Shown piece after piece: positions 34,474 to 42,466 of a stretch of 48,325 bases of DNA. This DNA comes from Puniceicoccales bacterium (lineage in GTDB: Bacteria; Verrucomicrobiota; Verrucomicrobiia; Opitutales; JAIRLM01): assembly GCA_031268315.1 (NCBI GenBank), contig JAIRXK010000009.1, positions 1-48,325 of the forward strand. Direction: 5' to 3'. The number at the start of each line of letters is the position of its first letter. The stretch's first letter is position 1. A model generated the notes under the pieces. The model did no database searches. It saw nothing but the letters and a program-made list of their open reading frames with translations, and was not told where the DNA came from. The position numbers and the translations under genes are program-made.

Positions 34474-36354
34474 CTAGTTTATCTTTTTATTTGCAGCATC
34501 ATGCGCTTTTATCGCTTTCATTTCAGTGCGAATCATTGGCGCATGGTGCATTAGGCATTTTTGTTGCAAGATCCACGATTTGTGTAAAGTAATTCTTGCT
34601 GCAGGAGCATATGAATTATTCTCACACATTAATAGTACAATGTTCACTATGAATTCGGTGCTAATGGCGCGTAAAATTTCCGCCCCTTTGGTACTCTGTG
34701 CCAGCAAGGGCGAAATTGTCAGCACCCGTGGCTGATATAGCTCATTTACGAACATTAATTTTATAATTTTTGCTGCGGATGGCGCGGGTAGAGCAATTAA
34801 AATTTCCATTGCCCTTTCTTGATTTATCGTCGTGGCTAGAATGTCCGCCGCGAGTTGATTGCCCTCGCCTTCGAATTTGAGCATAATTTTAAAAACACTA
34901 ATTGCATTTTCCTGCGAAAGTAGACTGAAAATTTCTAAAATTTTCACCGGATTACCCTGCATTTCTTGAGCTTCTTGTGTTTTCTGAGCTTTTTTTATGA
35001 AGAGCAGCATATTTCCCATCATTTCCGAATCCATTCCTATGAAAATTTTCACTGCGTCTTCATGCTGATTAAGTGCTAAAATTTTTTGCAAAATGCGTAC
35101 TATTACTTCAGGACCAATCATTTTTAAAATAACTATCGCACTCTTTGTGTTGGGTAGAGATATCATTTCTATGAAAATAGGTGCCACCTTTTCTATGCTC
35201 ATCAATTTTATAATCTTCACTGCAATTGTTGCACGTTCATAGGAACACATCCGCGACAAAAATCCACAGGCGATTTTAGAATCTATCATCTCGAGAATTT
35301 CTGCCGCTTTCTTTACTTGGGATTGAAGTGTCATTTCCACTAAAATAATTGTCGCACATTGCATTCGTTTCAATGATGCCATTTGCGTTAGAATTATTAC
35401 AGCGTTGCGGGTGTCAATTTCCAGTAGAACTCCCGCCGCATTTTTCGTTCCTGCCGCCTTCGAATTATCTCCAAAGAATTGCATTTGATCATCTTCGCAT
35501 AGCTTACAGAGGATTTTCGATGCATTGATTGGATCCATTTGCAATAGGAGTTTTGCCTGGGTCGCATAAGCCAAAATCGGCAGAAGTTTTATGACGCAAT
35601 CCATAGGTGATTCTTCCAATAGATACGCTACTTTTTCCAAATTTTCGATGATTTTCATATGGTTCAAAATTTCCGCCACAAATTTGGGATCCGTGTGGGA
35701 TAGGGCATTCAAGGCATTGGTTGCTGAGTCCTGAATTTTTACATTTCTGGCATTTTTAGAAGTAGTCAGCATCCAGGCCGCATTCAGCATCCAGGCCGCA
35801 ATGATCTCTGGGATTTTCTCTGCATTTGGTAAAATTTTTTCAGTGGATACCTTCTCCAAGATTCGCATCCCCCTTGTACCCTGCCCTATCAGTTCGCCCA
35901 CTATTGAGAATGGGTTTGCCGATTGGGAGTTGAGTTTTTCCTGTGTTTCGGCATAGAGCATGTCAAATTTTTCCTCATCGGTGCGGATCTGTAGCGGCGG
36001 ATTGGGTGGCGATGATGGACATTTGGCCATAAAAGAATGGAGATCGCGTAGCTGCAAGAACAATTGATTGAGCGAGGGGGGTTGCCGGAAGGGTTGCTGG
36101 CAAGGCGTTTCCCGTTCGGAGTTAATGATTGGCGAGGGAATCAAAAATTCCGGATAGGACCCGAGCGAAGTTGCCGACCGTTGACAGTTAAAAAAGAAAG
36201 TGCTGTTTTTTTGTGCATTTTTTGGTGAAGTGGGTTGCAGGTTTTCAGATGAATTTTGCGGGTCCATTCGCTCGAATAAAGCGCATGATGATTGCTCGAG
36301 CGGATACGGCCCTTGCTTATCATTTGGGTGTGAATAATTTCTCAAATTTAACAT
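34474..36354 (-). CDS. Array protein sharing the 18-base duplication
   Basis: 626 residues; GGAGG before the ATG. The N-terminus (about 120 residues) starts MLNLRNYSHPND and has a decayed WG motif (NSERETPCQQPF, about 79-90) in which W and G are lost but PCQQPF stays. FDMLYAETQEKLN opens the helical domain with KILCKLCEDDQMQFFG. It carries the AAWMLN-AAWMLT expansion also seen in the 684-residue protein, plus a small expansion KAQKTQEAQEMQGN. Its C-terminus (KIRTEMKAIKAHDA-like) groups with the genes at 26490 and 28395. Confidence 0.88.
   Translation of the reverse strand: MLNLRNYSHPNDKQGPYPLEQSSCALFERMDPQNSSENLQPTSPKNAQKNSTFFFNCQRSATSLGSYPEFLIPSPIINSERETPCQQPFRQPPSLNQLFLQLRDLHSFMAKCPSSPPNPPLQIRTDEEKFDMLYAETQEKLNSQSANPFSIVGELIGQGTRGMRILEKVSTEKILPNAEKIPEIIAAWMLNAAWMLTTSKNARNVKIQDSATNALNALSHTDPKFVAEILNHMKIIENLEKVAYLLEESPMDCVIKLLPILAYATQAKLLLQMDPINASKILCKLCEDDQMQFFGDNSKAAGTKNAAGVLLEIDTRNAVIILTQMASLKRMQCATIILVEMTLQSQVKKAAEILEMIDSKIACGFLSRMCSYERATIAVKIIKLMSIEKVAPIFIEMISLPNTKSAIVILKMIGPEVIVRILQKILALNQHEDAVKIFIGMDSEMMGNMLLFIKKAQKTQEAQEMQGNPVKILEIFSLLSQENAISVFKIMLKFEGEGNQLAADILATTINQERAMEILIALPAPSAAKIIKLMFVNELYQPRVLTISPLLAQSTKGAEILRAISTEFIVNIVLLMCENNSYAPAARITLHKSWILQQKCLMHHAPMIRTEMKAIKAHDAANKKIN
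35766..35801. repeat. 18-base tandem duplication, two units
   Basis: Two copies of TCAGCATCCAGGCCGCA(T/A), the same event as at 31763-31798 with one substitution in both units. Confidence 0.85.
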
Positions 36355-36381
36355 AAATGCCTCCTTCAGGTTACGGGTCGC

Positions 36382-36409
36382 GGCATAGGAAAATTTTCCA
36401 AATTGTCAA
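36382..36409 (-). promoter_or_regulatory. Array promoter for the 626-residue gene
   Basis: Minus strand: TTGACA, 16-bp spacer ATTTGGAAAATTTTCC, TATGCC. Confidence 0.75.
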
Positions 36410-36423
36410 TCCGTAAGTGAGCT

Positions 36424-36438
36424 AATTTGCGGCAAATT
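36424..36438. repeat. Conserved intergenic palindrome, perfect copy
   Basis: AATTTG-CGG-CAAATT, 14 bases upstream of the -35 box, identical to the copy at 22055. Confidence 0.6.
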
Positions 36439-36465
36439 TTAAAATATATATTACGCAATATTGTA

Positions 36466-38283
36466 TTACTCGATTTTATCTTTTTCATTGGTTGCATTGC
36501 GGGAGCTCTGTATTCTCCATTGCAATTCGAGTGGGAGATTTTCTTTCAATTTCGGTCCTCCCAGCTCAATAATTGGTCCCATAAAAGCATCCAATTTATT
36601 CTTGAACATTAGTATTACAATGCTCGTTAAGAGTGTGATGCGTATGGAAGCAAACGTAAGCTTCCCTTTGTCGTGTTGCGCTAACGAAGGTAAAATTGCC
36701 ATCAATCCAGACTGATATGACTTATTTGCGAACATTAATTTTATAATTTCTATTGCGTGGTTTTTGGGTAGAGTAGCTAAAACTTCCATTGCAATTTTCT
36801 GTTCAATCCTCGTAGCTAGAATTTTCGCCGCGAATAGATCGCCCCTGATGTGGAATTGGGTCATGGTGTTGAAAACATGAATTGCATTTTCCTGCGAAAG
36901 TAGTTTGAAAATTTCTAAAATTTTCGCCGGGTCACCCTGTGTTTTCTGCGTTTTTTGCACGTTTTCTATGAAGAGCAGCATATCGACCATCATTCCCGAA
37001 TCCATTCCCATGAAAATTTCCACTGCGGCTCCGTGCTGGTTAAGGGCTAAAATTTTTTGCAAAATGTTTACTGTTACTTCGGGACCTATCATTTTTAGAA
37101 TAACGATCGCATTCTTTGCATTAGGTGGAGATATCATTACTGCAAAAATAAGTGCCACATTTTTTATATTCATTAATTTCACAATCTCCGTCGCACCTGC
37201 TGCATATCCCTGGATACACATCCATGATAAAAATTCACTGTTGACTTTATAATCCACTTCCATGAGAATCTCTGCCGCTTCCTTTTCTCGGGATAGAAGT
37301 GTCATTTCCGCCAAAATAATTGCCACATATTGCGCTCGTTTTAATGATGCAATTTGCATTAGAATTTCCTTGGCGTCATCTGTGTTTATTTTTAGAAGAA
37401 CTTCTGCCGCATTTTTTATCCTTAACGCATTTGAATTATCTGTTAAAAATTGTATGTAATCATCTGCGCATAGCTTATATATGATTATCGCTGTATTGGT
37501 GAGATCTATTTGCGGTAAAAATTTTACGCCGCAATCCACGGATATTTTTATCAATAGACACACTGCTTCTTGCCAATTTCTGCAGATTTTTAAAGAGTTT
37601 CGAATTTCTTCTGCAATTTTGGGATCTGTGCCGGATAGGGCTTTCAAGGATATAATTATTGCGCTCCAATTTGTTACATCTTTGGCATTTTTCGAAGTAC
37701 GCCAGACTAATTCTCCTATGGTATCTGGTGCCCATTCGGGTCGCACGGTATCTTGCCCAAGCGGATTTGTCACCGATTTACCGCTAAATTGATTGGGGCG
37801 CGGCTCCAGCGGCAAGTCTGTGGACACAGCAGGCGGACATTGGGGCATAGGAGAATGGAAATTTTGCAGCTTCTTCCTTCGCGAAGTGAGCGATTGATTG
37901 GACGGGGAGGTTTGCTGGCAAGACATTCCCCATTTGGGTTTCACTGCACCTTGTTCGAGCGAATTTGACATCGATTCATTGCCAGGCGAATTGTGATACT
38001 GTGTCGCCATCGCAGGCATATGGGGCGGCGGTGAGCATTTGGCCCCTTTTGGCTGCTTTTCCTGAAAAATGGGCGATTGATCGAGCGAGAAGGCTGTCGA
38101 GACACTACCCCATTCGGATTCGTGGACCGATGTACATTTAAAGCAGGGGGGATCCCATGTACCTTGCGGTGAAAGAGGTGGAAATCCCGAATATTGCTGC
38201 GACACCGACCCAGTGCTAGGTTGATTGGGATACTGTGTTGACGGCAAGTATTGATTTCCCCAATTATTCGTTACATTTGACAT
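36466..38283 (-). CDS. Array protein lacking the usual linker
   Basis: 605 residues; GGAAGGAAG before the ATG. N-terminus 1-175: MSNVTNNWGN start, a variant LSPQGTWDPP (38-47), SLDQSPIFQEKQPKGAKCS (66-84), GNESMSNSLEQ (101-111), KWGMSCQQ (117-124), and SGKSVTNPLGQD. The conserved KFNxLYAETxEKLN linker and about 60 residues after it are missing; modules join directly to the helix that starts with DTIGELVWRTSKN. The CxxC site is altered to IIIYKLCADD. The rest of the solenoid follows the array pattern and ends like the gene at 22120 (LPLEL). Confidence 0.87.
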   Translation of the reverse strand: MSNVTNNWGNQYLPSTQYPNQPSTGSVSQQYSGFPPLSPQGTWDPPCFKCTSVHESEWGSVSTAFSLDQSPIFQEKQPKGAKCSPPPHMPAMATQYHNSPGNESMSNSLEQGAVKPKWGMSCQQTSPSNQSLTSRRKKLQNFHSPMPQCPPAVSTDLPLEPRPNQFSGKSVTNPLGQDTVRPEWAPDTIGELVWRTSKNAKDVTNWSAIIISLKALSGTDPKIAEEIRNSLKICRNWQEAVCLLIKISVDCGVKFLPQIDLTNTAIIIYKLCADDYIQFLTDNSNALRIKNAAEVLLKINTDDAKEILMQIASLKRAQYVAIILAEMTLLSREKEAAEILMEVDYKVNSEFLSWMCIQGYAAGATEIVKLMNIKNVALIFAVMISPPNAKNAIVILKMIGPEVTVNILQKILALNQHGAAVEIFMGMDSGMMVDMLLFIENVQKTQKTQGDPAKILEIFKLLSQENAIHVFNTMTQFHIRGDLFAAKILATRIEQKIAMEVLATLPKNHAIEIIKLMFANKSYQSGLMAILPSLAQHDKGKLTFASIRITLLTSIVILMFKNKLDAFMGPIIELGGPKLKENLPLELQWRIQSSRNATNEKDKIE

Positions 38284-38310
38284 AGGTACTTCCTTCCGAT
38301 TAATAGCTGC

Positions 38311-38338
38311 GGCATAGGGAAAATTTTCAAATTGTCAA
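38311..38338 (-). promoter_or_regulatory. Array promoter for the 605-residue gene
   Basis: Minus strand: TTGACA, 16-bp spacer ATTTGAAAATTTTCCC, TATGCC. Confidence 0.75.
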
Positions 38339-38379
38339 TCGCAAAATAAATTGATCTGGAAAAATCACACCAATTTTTG

Positions 38380-39927
38380 CTATTTCGGAGCCGCGGTCGT
38401 GTCGATGAATGAAGATTTTTGTTCGGATTCTTTGCATGGTTTTATTCCCTTGCGGATAAATTCACTTAGGCGCTGCTTTTGTAAAATTGCATCCATTTTT
38501 TCAAAATTCAATGGTAGCAAAATTTGCATTGCGACCTCTTGGTACTTCAAATCGCATATTTTCAGCAGAATTTTCGCAGTGTGATTGAAAGGCAGACTTT
38601 CTATAAGTTTTGCCAGGCACTCTGGGAAGTGAAATGCCATTGTTATGAAGATGCTTGCACTGTCAATCAAGCGCATATTTTCCAAAATTCCTGCCACGGG
38701 CAGTGCCGATTCCAAAGTGCACATTTGGTCAATTAGGAATATTCGGGACACAGCATCCATCATCGCTATGATATTTGCTGCTTTTTCCCTTTGGAGATGC
38801 CTTACCATTCCCATCAAAATGGTTGTGACTTTTGTCCTTCCTTTTTGTGCCGTTCCATCATCGTCCCATTCCCATATCATTGCCTGTAGAATGCGCGCTG
38901 CAACCTGGGAATTCATCTCCAGTAGGATTGCCATTGCACCTCCGAAATTCATCCTTACCGAGTCATTCATCTGCGACTCTTTCCAATCGGAGTCGCACAT
39001 TGTGCATAGGATGAGCGCCGTGGAACTTGGAGGTATCATAAGCAAGAGCGATACTGCAGGGATGCTAGATTTTAGTTTCATTTTCCAAACGGCTTCCGCC
39101 GCCCCGCAGGGCAATTGTGTCACCATCTCCTCTAGAATCGCTACGGCAACCATTTGACCTACTTGAGGTACTTGAGTCATAAGCCACGCTAAAATAGTTG
39201 CCCTATTCGCAGGAGGCGTTGCCAGTAAAATTTTTGCCGATGTTTTATGTTCGAGTGTGGTCAAAAACGTTCTTGCTTTATCTTGCGATATTTTAAAAAA
39301 AACATTTGCCAGACCGATCCACGTCCCATAGATGCCCGCCTGGCTAAAAATCGTTGCTGCAAAGAGGCAATTGATGCCGATTAGATCTTCTAAAATTTGC
39401 GCCGATTTGTCCAAAGTTTGCTCTGCAATTTTCGCGAAAATTTGCGCCGCAATCTGTGGACTCTTCTGGATGCATATTTGAATTAAAACATTCGCTACTA
39501 TCGCACTTGTCACGGAAACGGCAATTAAAGTTTCCACCGAGAATTTAATATCAAATTTCTTCTCTACAATGAGGGCATATGCGGCAGATATAGCTGCTTT
39601 GGGAGGTGGCGGTTCGCTTGCTCGCCTTTGCCGTTTATTCGGCAAGAGTGAGTTTATTTGCCGCGATCGATCATTTTCAAATTGCATTGGCATTATTGTC
39701 ATTGGCACATCTGGCACATCTGTCGCGTTCCACGAATTGGTCTGCGGCCAGGTAAGGCTAGCAAAATTTTGCTTAATGATTGACACGTCCTCCGGCTTCC
39801 AGAGGGCCGGAAAGGGAACATTAAATGGGTGAACTGTTGGCGTTTGCGCACTATTAAAGCTGGGAACATGGTTATTTTGTTCGGCTGGAGTTAAGGAATT
39901 TTTAGAAGAATTTCTGAAAGTTAACAT
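38380..39927 (-). CDS. Divergent array protein with basic cluster
   Basis: 515 residues; GGAGG before the ATG. The N-terminus (1-108) starts MLTFRNSSKNSL, is Pro/Asn/Gln-rich, lacks WGMPCQ, and has a basic cluster NKRQRRASEPPPPK (about 95-108) that resembles a nuclear-localisation or kinase-site sequence. The helical domain (about 110-485) has repeats such as AAQIFAKIAEQTLDKSAQIL and ALILCTMCDSDWK. It closes with AILQKQRLSEFIRKGI, similar to the cap that ends the first block of the two-domain proteins. Its 3' end and following bases are the source-type of the relics at 17440 and 34290. Confidence 0.86.
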   Translation of the reverse strand: MLTFRNSSKNSLTPAEQNNHVPSFNSAQTPTVHPFNVPFPALWKPEDVSIIKQNFASLTWPQTNSWNATDVPDVPMTIMPMQFENDRSRQINSLLPNKRQRRASEPPPPKAAISAAYALIVEKKFDIKFSVETLIAVSVTSAIVANVLIQICIQKSPQIAAQIFAKIAEQTLDKSAQILEDLIGINCLFAATIFSQAGIYGTWIGLANVFFKISQDKARTFLTTLEHKTSAKILLATPPANRATILAWLMTQVPQVGQMVAVAILEEMVTQLPCGAAEAVWKMKLKSSIPAVSLLLMIPPSSTALILCTMCDSDWKESQMNDSVRMNFGGAMAILLEMNSQVAARILQAMIWEWDDDGTAQKGRTKVTTILMGMVRHLQREKAANIIAMMDAVSRIFLIDQMCTLESALPVAGILENMRLIDSASIFITMAFHFPECLAKLIESLPFNHTAKILLKICDLKYQEVAMQILLPLNFEKMDAILQKQRLSEFIRKGIKPCKESEQKSSFIDTTAAPK

Positions 39928-39976
39928 AGGTGTTTCCTCCGTGGAAAAAATTGTGTTTCTTGAAATATTTTCCGGC

Positions 39977-39982
39977 TGTCAA
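39977..39982 (-). promoter_or_regulatory. Probable -35 box of the 515-residue gene
   Basis: A TTGACA on the minus strand, 50 bases before the ATG as in other members, but the -10 at 17-18 bp (GAAACA or AAACAC) is poor and the spacer differs. Confidence 0.4.
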
Positions 39983-40015
39983 CGATTTTTTCACCGCTGT
40001 CTGCCAAGTTGCCTG

Positions 40016-42307
40016 CTAGATAAAATCTTCAAGGTCAAAATCCCGCTCGGCCGGAACGCATATTCTCGCGAAAAATGCATCCACGGAGTTCTGCTCCTTT
40101 CCTTCCGCGTCTGGGTTGTCCGCCGCTTCTTCCTGCAGCGCAAAATTCTGTGCCTCGTTTGCGTTGGTCGGATCACACGTTTTTTCGAGGATTTCTTCCG
40201 TAGCGATTGGGCGTTGGGCGCTGATTCGAGCGAAGACTTGCGCATTCTCCAAATTTATGGCGTTTAAAATTCTCGCGATCATGGTCATCTCAGGTGTCAG
40301 TGTGGCAAAGAGGCACTCGATGTTTTTTCGATCTTTTTGGGCGTTTATTTCCCATGTCAAACGCAGAATACTTGCCATAGGTTCCGTGGCTAAGGAGCTA
40401 AAGATTTTCGCCGCATTTTTTTTCTCAAGCATACTGCGACACATTTCCACCGCGAAGGTTGGATCCTGCTGCTCCGTCGCCGCCTGGAAGGTTTGATTTG
40501 CCAATGTGCGATAGTTCATAGCAATTATTTTCAACAGAATATTTTGCGCCAATTTTATATCATTACAAGCCACCTTTTCGATGAGAAATTTCACTGCAAC
40601 TTCCTGGCAATCATTTGCCGCTGTGCCTAGGGTATCTGCTGCAAACGAAAGGGGCACGATTGCAAAAATTTTTGCAAAACTTTCATGGCTTTTTGGGAAG
40701 AATTCCCAGGAGAACAGAAAAATTTTTGCCGTAGCAAGAAAGGCTATTATTTCAAAAATTTTCGCCACATCGAAAACCCGGTCGAGGAAGCACATTGCCA
40801 TTAGGATATTTGCCGAATGTGCAATTTTCATTATCCCTACGAGATTTGCGGCAGCATAATGCTTATTACAATCACACATCCAGCATAGGGCCAGCATTGT
40901 GATATTATTGTCCACTCCTTCTAGAAATGATACTGATTTCTCCTTGCGGAATCGGATTCCCATTAATTCCAGTACGCTTGCCATTGAATTACGGTCGTCT
41001 ATAAATTGCTGTACCAGCGCTGTAAAAATTTTCGCCGCGGATTCGCGCTTAATGGCCATTAATATATTTATGGCGGATAATTTATTTTCTGAAGCGCATA
41101 TTTTGCAGAGTAATTGTATTTGAGATTCATGATTCAGTGCATTGAAAATTTTCAGAGTTCTATTATTGATATTTTTGTCTGACATTTCTCTAAATATATT
41201 CGCTGCATTATCGGGATAGTTTGTGATCATCAATTCAAGAATCATTGTAATTATTTTCAAATCAAATGGGCATTTGGGCTGCAGTAGAAATAATGCAGCA
41301 TGACATGATCGCATTTTAGCAAAGATTTGCACTCTAATTTCGAAACTTAAATCGCAAGTGCTTTGTAAGAAAAATCTTTGATTATTAATCAGCAAGATTC
41401 CTAAAATTTTATAAAATTTTTCCGGCTGTCCGAGAGAGCATATTTTCTGTATAAGTGCAATTCCTTTTTCGGAATTCGTTGTTGTTAAGTCTAGAATTAA
41501 TTTTGCAATCTTCATCGGCTGCGTCAAGTAATCGGTTTTGTTTATCACACGGTTAGCAATCGCCAACAGAGTTTCCGCTCCCACGCAATGGTCCACTTCT
41601 AATAAAAATTGCAGTACAATTCTTTGTCTCGACTGCGAGAAAATTTCCTCCCCATCATTTGTGAGAGTATGCGTAAAAAAATTAACCCTTGCTTCCAAGC
41701 TCATATTTAATAAAATATCACGATCGTATTGGCAAAACATACAACTGGTGATTTTTCCCATGAGGTCCAATCCGCAAAAGGGTTGCATTTGCGTAAAAAT
41801 TTCCGCCGCCGCCTGGATCCCGTCGTTCCGCAACGCAACTAAGTTCGTTAATATGTATGTTGCTCGCGAGATTGTCTGTAGTTCTATGCTTTTCTCTACT
41901 TCCATTGCTAGAATTTTTGCAGCTAATTGCGACTGCCTGCTTTTGTACATCGACAAGAAAATTTTCGCGATGCAACTGGAAGGAATTTCTGGTAATGCAT
42001 TTAGTATGATCTCAATATTAAGTGTCACTAAAATTTTCCCCGCGCTTTCAGTGCTCATGTCGTGGGCTAAGGCAAGGGCGATTTCTGAGGGGCACATTTC
42101 TTCCAAAAGCTTTTTCGCTTTGGCGAATGCCTCGTTGTCGAGTTTTTTTCCGCTCTTTTCGCTCAATATTTTACGAATATTTCTGCGGCTAGAAGAAATT
42201 TCCGAATCTGGACATGGCAAAAGGCGCGAATTGAACTCGGGCAGACGATTATCGGGCCAGATGGGCATAATTGAAAAATTTCTCTGTGAATTTATTGAAT
42301 TTGACAT
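40016..42307 (-). CDS. Divergent array protein with little N-terminal extension
   Basis: 763 residues; AAGGAAAG before the ATG. Only about 40 polar residues precede the helices (start MSNSINSQRNFS), and no WGMPCQ module is present. Repeats include AAKIFTALVQQFIDDRNS and SAGKILVTLNIEIILNAL, and CxxC-type sites appear as LLCKICASE and LALCWMCDCN. The last 50 residues are acidic (EEAADNPDAEGKEQ, then FDLEDFI). The promoter differs from the array type: no TTGACA lies upstream, only an A/T run with TTATAA near 42350-42360. Confidence 0.85.
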   Translation of the reverse strand: MSNSINSQRNFSIMPIWPDNRLPEFNSRLLPCPDSEISSSRRNIRKILSEKSGKKLDNEAFAKAKKLLEEMCPSEIALALAHDMSTESAGKILVTLNIEIILNALPEIPSSCIAKIFLSMYKSRQSQLAAKILAMEVEKSIELQTISRATYILTNLVALRNDGIQAAAEIFTQMQPFCGLDLMGKITSCMFCQYDRDILLNMSLEARVNFFTHTLTNDGEEIFSQSRQRIVLQFLLEVDHCVGAETLLAIANRVINKTDYLTQPMKIAKLILDLTTTNSEKGIALIQKICSLGQPEKFYKILGILLINNQRFFLQSTCDLSFEIRVQIFAKMRSCHAALFLLQPKCPFDLKIITMILELMITNYPDNAANIFREMSDKNINNRTLKIFNALNHESQIQLLCKICASENKLSAINILMAIKRESAAKIFTALVQQFIDDRNSMASVLELMGIRFRKEKSVSFLEGVDNNITMLALCWMCDCNKHYAAANLVGIMKIAHSANILMAMCFLDRVFDVAKIFEIIAFLATAKIFLFSWEFFPKSHESFAKIFAIVPLSFAADTLGTAANDCQEVAVKFLIEKVACNDIKLAQNILLKIIAMNYRTLANQTFQAATEQQDPTFAVEMCRSMLEKKNAAKIFSSLATEPMASILRLTWEINAQKDRKNIECLFATLTPEMTMIARILNAINLENAQVFARISAQRPIATEEILEKTCDPTNANEAQNFALQEEAADNPDAEGKEQNSVDAFFARICVPAERDFDLEDFI

Positions 42308-42466
42308 AGTTGTTCTTTCCTTATTTAAACTTTTTGAAGTATCTTTATTTGTTTATAATTTCCATTGCTTTCTAGTCGCTCCTATTTTGAATTGCAAGTG
42401 AATGGAGAAGGAGTGGGAATTGGGCAATTTGCGAAGTTGTGCACCGCTGTGTCTTTCTGGTCCAGG

